DNA of 38,594 nucleotides from contig NZ_BCQG01000035.1 in NCBI RefSeq assembly GCF_001544315.1, forward strand, positions 1 to 38,594. Reading direction: 5' to 3'. This document shows positions 35,710 through 38,594 of this stretch, one piece after another. Positions within the stretch are counted from its first letter, which is position 1, and every line of letters starts with the position of its first letter. Both the position numbers and the translations under genes were made by a program. This DNA is from Geobacillus jurassicus NBRC 107829 (lineage in GTDB: Bacteria > Bacillota > Bacilli > Bacillales > Anoxybacillaceae). The notes under the pieces are model-generated. The model saw only the letters and a list, made by a program, of their open reading frames with translations. It searched no databases and was not told the DNA's origin.

Positions 35710-36041
35710 ATAAACCCACCCTCTCCTTGCACAGGCTCCATCATAATCGCGGCTACGTCTTCTGCCGGAACTTCCGAGAGAAAAAAGTCCTCAAGCCGCC
35801 GCAAAAGCTCAGCGTCCAATTCTTCGTTTGTCATGCCCGCCGGCTTTCGGTAATAATACGGATACGGCAGTTTGTACGTGTCGGGCGCAAAGGGGCCGAA
35901 TCCAAATTTATACGGTTTAACTTTGCTCGTCAGCGACATCGCAAGCAACGTCCGCCCGTGAAACCCTCTTTCAAAAGAGAGAACGGCTCTTCTCCCAGTA
36001 TACTTTCGAGCGATTTTGACGGCATTTTCGACCGCTTCTGC
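35710..36041 (-). pseudogene. gabT: 4-aminobutyrate-type aminotransferase, middle part (5' end deleted)
   Basis: About 110 codons from AEAVENAVKIARKYTGRRAV through the PLP-domain FERGFHGRTLLAMSLTSK to MMEPVQGEGGF. The first 100 or so residues of the enzyme are missing: upstream of AEAVEN the sequence abruptly becomes the opposite-strand sigma-54 activator gene (junction at 36039-36045). On the other side it meets element 2. The gene therefore has two independent breaks and cannot make an active enzyme. Confidence 0.9.
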
Positions 36042-36042
36042 C

Positions 36043-36487
36043 TTGCGCGAGAGAAAAGAAGATATTTTCATGTTAGCGCAATACTTTTTGGAAAAGTTTA
36101 ATAAAAAATACCATATGGATAAATACTTCCATCCATCCATCCATTGTTGATCACCTGATTCACTACAATTGGCCAGGCAACGTGCGAGAGTTGGAAAATA
36201 TGATCGAGCGATTGGTCATTACCTCTGAAACGAGAGCCATTTATCCGGAATATCTCCCTTTTTTCATCCATCAACATCCAGAGGCGATTGCAACCCATCC
36301 GCCGTTAGAAAAAGGGAGCGAACCATCGACATTAAAAGAAGCCATTGAACAAGTGGAACGGCACTGGCTTCTGCGCGCGGTCAAACAATGCAAAACAACG
36401 TATGAGATGGCTGATTATCTTGGCATCAGCCAGCCCACGGTCGTACGAAAGCTGAAAAAGTACGGTGTTGATTCAAAAACGAATTAA
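36043..36487 (+). pseudogene. Sigma-54-dependent activator, C-terminal remnant with frameshift
   Basis: The plus-strand frame from 36043 reads LRERKEDIFMLAQYFLEKFN, the end of the AAA+ domain of an NtrC/RocR-type enhancer-binding protein. After KYFHPSI the frame stops at 36148, but the next frame continues exactly with VDHLIHYNWPGNVRELENMI and ends with a Fis-type helix-turn-helix (TYEMADYLGISQPTVVRKLK). The shift is in four tandem CCAT units (36129-36144); three units would restore the frame. The first several hundred residues, including the sensor domain, Walker A and the GAFTGA loop, are missing. It was probably the regulator of this locus. Confidence 0.85.
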
Positions 36488-36488
36488 G

Positions 36489-36525
36489 ATTCATTTTTGA
36501 ATGAAGCGTTCGCTCATTTTTGAAC
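36489..36525. promoter_or_regulatory. Paired upstream activator sites, right copy
   Basis: ATTCATTTTTGAAT at 36489-36502, identical to the two left copies, and a variant GCTCATTTTTGAAC at 36512-36525, 23 bp apart. They lie between the activator stop codon and the sigma-54 promoter, about 70-100 bp upstream of it. Confidence 0.8.
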
Positions 36526-36591
36526 ATACGCAAGCAAGGATGGGCGGTAAAAGCAGCCTTGCTTGCGTATTTCTTGTCTACTTCCCCTTTT

Positions 36592-36606
36592 TGGCACACT
36601 TTTTGC
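36592..36606 (+). promoter_or_regulatory. Sigma-54 (-24/-12) promoter of the agmatinase-family gene
   Basis: TGGCAC-ACTTT-TTGC is a perfect match to the sigma-54 consensus TGGCAC-N5-TTGC. It lies 47 bp ahead of the ATG at 36654, with paired activator sites upstream. Transcription would need RpoN/SigL plus an enhancer-binding protein, whose local gene is broken. Confidence 0.92.
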
Positions 36607-36653
36607 TTCTAAAACCATCACGAACATTTTTCACTGCCCAAGGAGGTCTTGAC

Positions 36654-37628
36654 ATGTACAAACCGAAAGATTCTTCCCAATCGCCCCGCTTTTGCGGAGT
36701 TCGCACCTTTATGCGGTTGGAACAAATCAAAACAACAGACGATGTCGATTTTGTCATAGTTGGCGTTCCTTTTGACACCGCGGCATCAAACCGAACTGGA
36801 CAACGATATGGCCCACAGCACATTCGCAATTTTTCTGTCTTGCTTCGCCCTTACAATCCAGATATGGATATTGATATTTTTGCCTATTGTTCCGGCGTCG
36901 ATTTCGGGGATATTGATGTCATTCCCGGCAATGCGCTCCGCACGTATGATCGCATCGTCGAAGAGCTGCGGCCGTTGTTGAAGAACGATGTCGTTCCCAT
37001 TATCATGGGGGGCGATCACTCCATTACGTTGGGGAATTTACGAGCTTTTTATGAGCGCTTTGGCCCCATCGCACTCGTTCATTTTGATTCTCACAGTGAC
37101 ACTTGGGACCATTACTATGGAGAAAAATATATGCATGGCATGCCGTTCCGCCGCGCTGTCGAGGAAGGGTTGCTCGATGTAGATCATTCCATTCAAATCG
37201 GGATGCGCGGACCGCTTTACAGTGCCGATGATATCGAGAGCGCACGGCGGCTTGGTTTTGAAGTCATTCCGATGAAAGAAGTCCGGCAAATCGGCTTTTC
37301 CGAAGTGATGCGCCGCGTTCATCAACGCGTCGGGGACAAACCCGTCTTCATTTCCTATGATATTGATTTTGTTGACCCGGCGTTCGCCCCTGGCACCGGT
37401 ACACCGGAAGTGGGCGGGCCGACCAGCTGTGAGGCGCTCGAATATGTAAGGGGGCTTGACGGGCTGAATATTGTCGGATTTGACCTCGTCGAAGTATTGC
37501 CTGCTTATGACTGCGGAGAAATTACAGCGGTATTGGCTTCTGCCATTATGTATGAGATGATCACACTTGTGGCGTTAAAGAAAAAGCGGGCGCAGTCAAA
37601 CACCCTGTCGGCAGCGAAAATGACATAA
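36654..37628 (+). CDS. Agmatinase/guanidinobutyrase-family ureohydrolase
   Basis: A 324-residue arginase-superfamily enzyme that should release urea from a guanidino compound. The binuclear Mn motifs are complete: GGDHS, FDSHSDTWD (D-x-H-x-D) and SYDIDFVDPAFAPGTGTPE. Length and HGMPFRRAVEEGLLD / IGMRGPLYS fit the agmatinase/guanidinobutyrase/guanidinopropionase group; the S in DSHSD in place of the common A is tolerated. The ATG has AAGGAGG at a 7-nt spacing; the frame is open another 51 codons upstream over the sigma-54 promoter and is not used. With a GABA aminotransferase, an aldehyde dehydrogenase and an amidase around it, 4-guanidinobutyrate (giving GABA + urea) is the likeliest substrate, an inference. 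Confidence 0.9.
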   Translation: MYKPKDSSQSPRFCGVRTFMRLEQIKTTDDVDFVIVGVPFDTAASNRTGQRYGPQHIRNFSVLLRPYNPDMDIDIFAYCSGVDFGDIDVIPGNALRTYDRIVEELRPLLKNDVVPIIMGGDHSITLGNLRAFYERFGPIALVHFDSHSDTWDHYYGEKYMHGMPFRRAVEEGLLDVDHSIQIGMRGPLYSADDIESARRLGFEVIPMKEVRQIGFSEVMRRVHQRVGDKPVFISYDIDFVDPAFAPGTGTPEVGGPTSCEALEYVRGLDGLNIVGFDLVEVLPAYDCGEITAVLASAIMYEMITLVALKKKRAQSNTLSAAKMT

Positions 37629-37658
37629 AACCATTTTAACGAAAAGGGGCAGCCTTCC

Positions 37659-37880
37659 ATGGTGTATATCAATGGAAAATGGAGCAAAGGACAAGGGAAA
37701 ACAAGAGCCATCATCAATCCAGCGAATGAGGAAATCATGATAGAAATCAATGAAGCATCCCAGTCACAAACCGTAGAGGCGATCCAAGCGGCCCATCACG
37801 CCTTTCAATACACCGATTGGCCATCCAATCCGAGCATGCGGATTGCTGCGCTTCGCCAATTGGCGGATCTGTTGGAAAAT
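37659..37880 (+). pseudogene. Aldehyde dehydrogenase, N-terminal remnant
   Basis: 74 codons from VYINGKWSKGQGKTRAIINP to ALRQLADLLEN match the N-terminus of a betaine/gamma-aminobutyraldehyde or succinate-semialdehyde type dehydrogenase. The match stops abruptly at about 37880, and the DNA continues as the tail of a permease in another frame. All catalytic parts are missing. The ATG follows AAAGGGGC, 30 bp past the agmatinase-family stop, so it was the second gene of the sigma-54 operon. Confidence 0.85.
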
Positions 37881-37881
37881 T

Positions 37882-38022
37882 CATCCACTTGCCGTCGGCT
37901 CCACCATGCTGACGTTTCTTTTATCGGGAGCTGTTTATTTTGGGTTGATGAAATGGACAAAACAAATATTGGCAAGCACGAATACGATGGAGCTTGAATC
38001 TCCCACTAACTTGGAGGGATGA
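37882..38022 (+). pseudogene. Permease, C-terminal remnant
   Basis: Read in the frame beginning at 37882, the sequence gives HPLAVGSTMLTFLLSGAVYF, then a basic and polar tail ending in SPTNLEG and a stop one base before the nitrilase start. It looks like the last membrane helix and tail of an amino acid or purine/cytosine-type permease; the family cannot be fixed from 46 residues. The fused dehydrogenase frame also reads through this stretch but is not protein-like there. Confidence 0.65.
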
Positions 38023-38023
38023 T

Positions 38024-38594
38024 ATGAATCGATCGTTTGACATCGCGTTGGCGCAGATGGCGCCGGCGAACGGCGACATTGGCGCCAACTTGGCCAAAAT
38101 GGAAGCCATCATCAATGAGTGCAAGCGAAAGTTCCCTAATGTCCATCTTCTTCTGTTCCCGGAACTTTGCACCACTGGCTACGTATTATCGGAAACGCTG
38201 AAAGAGGCGGCCCAAACATGGGACGGCCCTACGTTTCAGCACATGAGCCAGCTTGCTCAAAAATTTCAATTGTATATTGCCTACGGATACGCTGAAAAAG
38301 ATCGTGCAGAAAATATATACAACTCTCTTATGTTGATTCATCCCAGTGGACAATGTATAGGCAATTATCGAAAAATCCACTTGACTCCTTTCGAAAAAAA
38401 CTGGTTTTCTTCGGGAGCCGAGCCGGTGCTGGTGGATACAGAACTCGGCCGCATTGGTCTAATGATTTGTTGGGACTTAGCTTTTCCAGAATTAGCAAGA
38501 TACCTAGCCGTCCATGGAGCCGAGCTTCTTCTCGTTCCATGCGCTTGGGAATCTCCCTTTCATGCACCGTTTCAAAAATTCGCCATGGCACGTG
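38024..38594 (+). CDS. Carbon-nitrogen hydrolase (nitrilase family), partial
   Basis: The first 190 codons of a nitrilase-superfamily amidase, cut by the window end. The catalytic triad is visible: E in LLFPELCTTGY, K in NYRKIHLTPFE, C in GLMICWDLAFPELAR. The ATG follows TTGGAGGG and lies just past the permease remnant, so translation was coupled to that gene. It resembles omega-amidase / N-carbamoylputrescine / guanidinobutyramide amidase types. In the arginine oxygenase route such an enzyme turns 4-guanidinobutyramide into 4-guanidinobutyrate, the substrate of guanidinobutyrase, which fits the neighbours. Substrate is inferred. Confidence 0.85.
   Translation, partial: MNRSFDIALAQMAPANGDIGANLAKMEAIINECKRKFPNVHLLLFPELCTTGYVLSETLKEAAQTWDGPTFQHMSQLAQKFQLYIAYGYAEKDRAENIYNSLMLIHPSGQCIGNYRKIHLTPFEKNWFSSGAEPVLVDTELGRIGLMICWDLAFPELARYLAVHGAELLLVPCAWESPFHAPFQKFAMAR

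Noticed and set aside
1-38594. CRISPR arrays, tRNA and rRNA genes
   Set aside because: No regularly spaced repeats, cloverleaf with CCA-type ends or rRNA stretches were noticed by reading; a dedicated scan was not possible.

Overview
The window looks like chromosomal DNA of a thermophilic Geobacillus (or close Parageobacillus) strain. The evidence is the Bacillaceae-type regulatory sites (TnrA box, cre sites, AraR operators, sigma-54 promoters), strong GGAGG-type ribosome binding sites, and an L-arabinose region whose layout matches the araPST / araEGH / araDBA system known from Geobacillus stearothermophilus. Nearly all genes to about position 36,100 lie on the minus strand. The species is an inference.

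Region 1 (1-8,000): a nitrate/nitrite assimilation set read right to left: nirB, nirD, a molybdopterin nitrate reductase and a NarK-type transporter. A consensus TnrA box is centred about 51 bp upstream of the likely nirB start point, and a 25-codon leader ORF sits in the nirB 5' UTR. Upstream are a stand-alone DnaA-domain-I protein and a hot-dog thioesterase. Region 2 (8,000-11,100): an iron-dependent alcohol dehydrogenase, then a tnpB-only IS200/IS605-type element. The left and right flanks of this element belong to two different broken genes, one a nitronate monooxygenase and one unknown.

Region 3 (11,160-30,300): pentose use. It holds xylB, xylA, an aldose epimerase, a Gfo/Idh oxidoreductase, araA, araB, araD, the repressor gene araR, the ABC transporter araH/araG/araE, and the extracellular-sugar sensing system araT/araS/araP. 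AraR-type operators lie before araD, araE, araP and probably araR. Together these genes sense, import and convert L-arabinose and D-xylose to D-xylulose 5-phosphate. Region 4 (30,300-33,050): enoyl-CoA hydratase family protein, a 56-aa membrane protein and an aldehyde dehydrogenase.

Region 5 (33,100-38,594) is the most unusual part. It is a decaying sigma-54-controlled locus, probably for 4-guanidinobutyrate / GABA-type compounds. Two near-consensus -24/-12 promoters each have a pair of identical palindromic upstream sites. Between them lie wreckage of a GABA-type aminotransferase (interrupted by a second tnpB element and cut by a deletion), the C-terminal part of its probable sigma-54 activator (also frameshifted in a CCAT repeat), an intact agmatinase/guanidinobutyrase-family gene, an aldehyde dehydrogenase N-terminus fused to the tail of a permease, and an intact-looking nitrilase-family gene running off the end. 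At least five separate lesions can be read.

Both tnpB elements lack tnpA, keep the RuvC catalytic residues, and have structured 3' ends that look like omegaRNA scaffolds. The second element has a LexA/DinR-like box at its probable tnpB transcription start.
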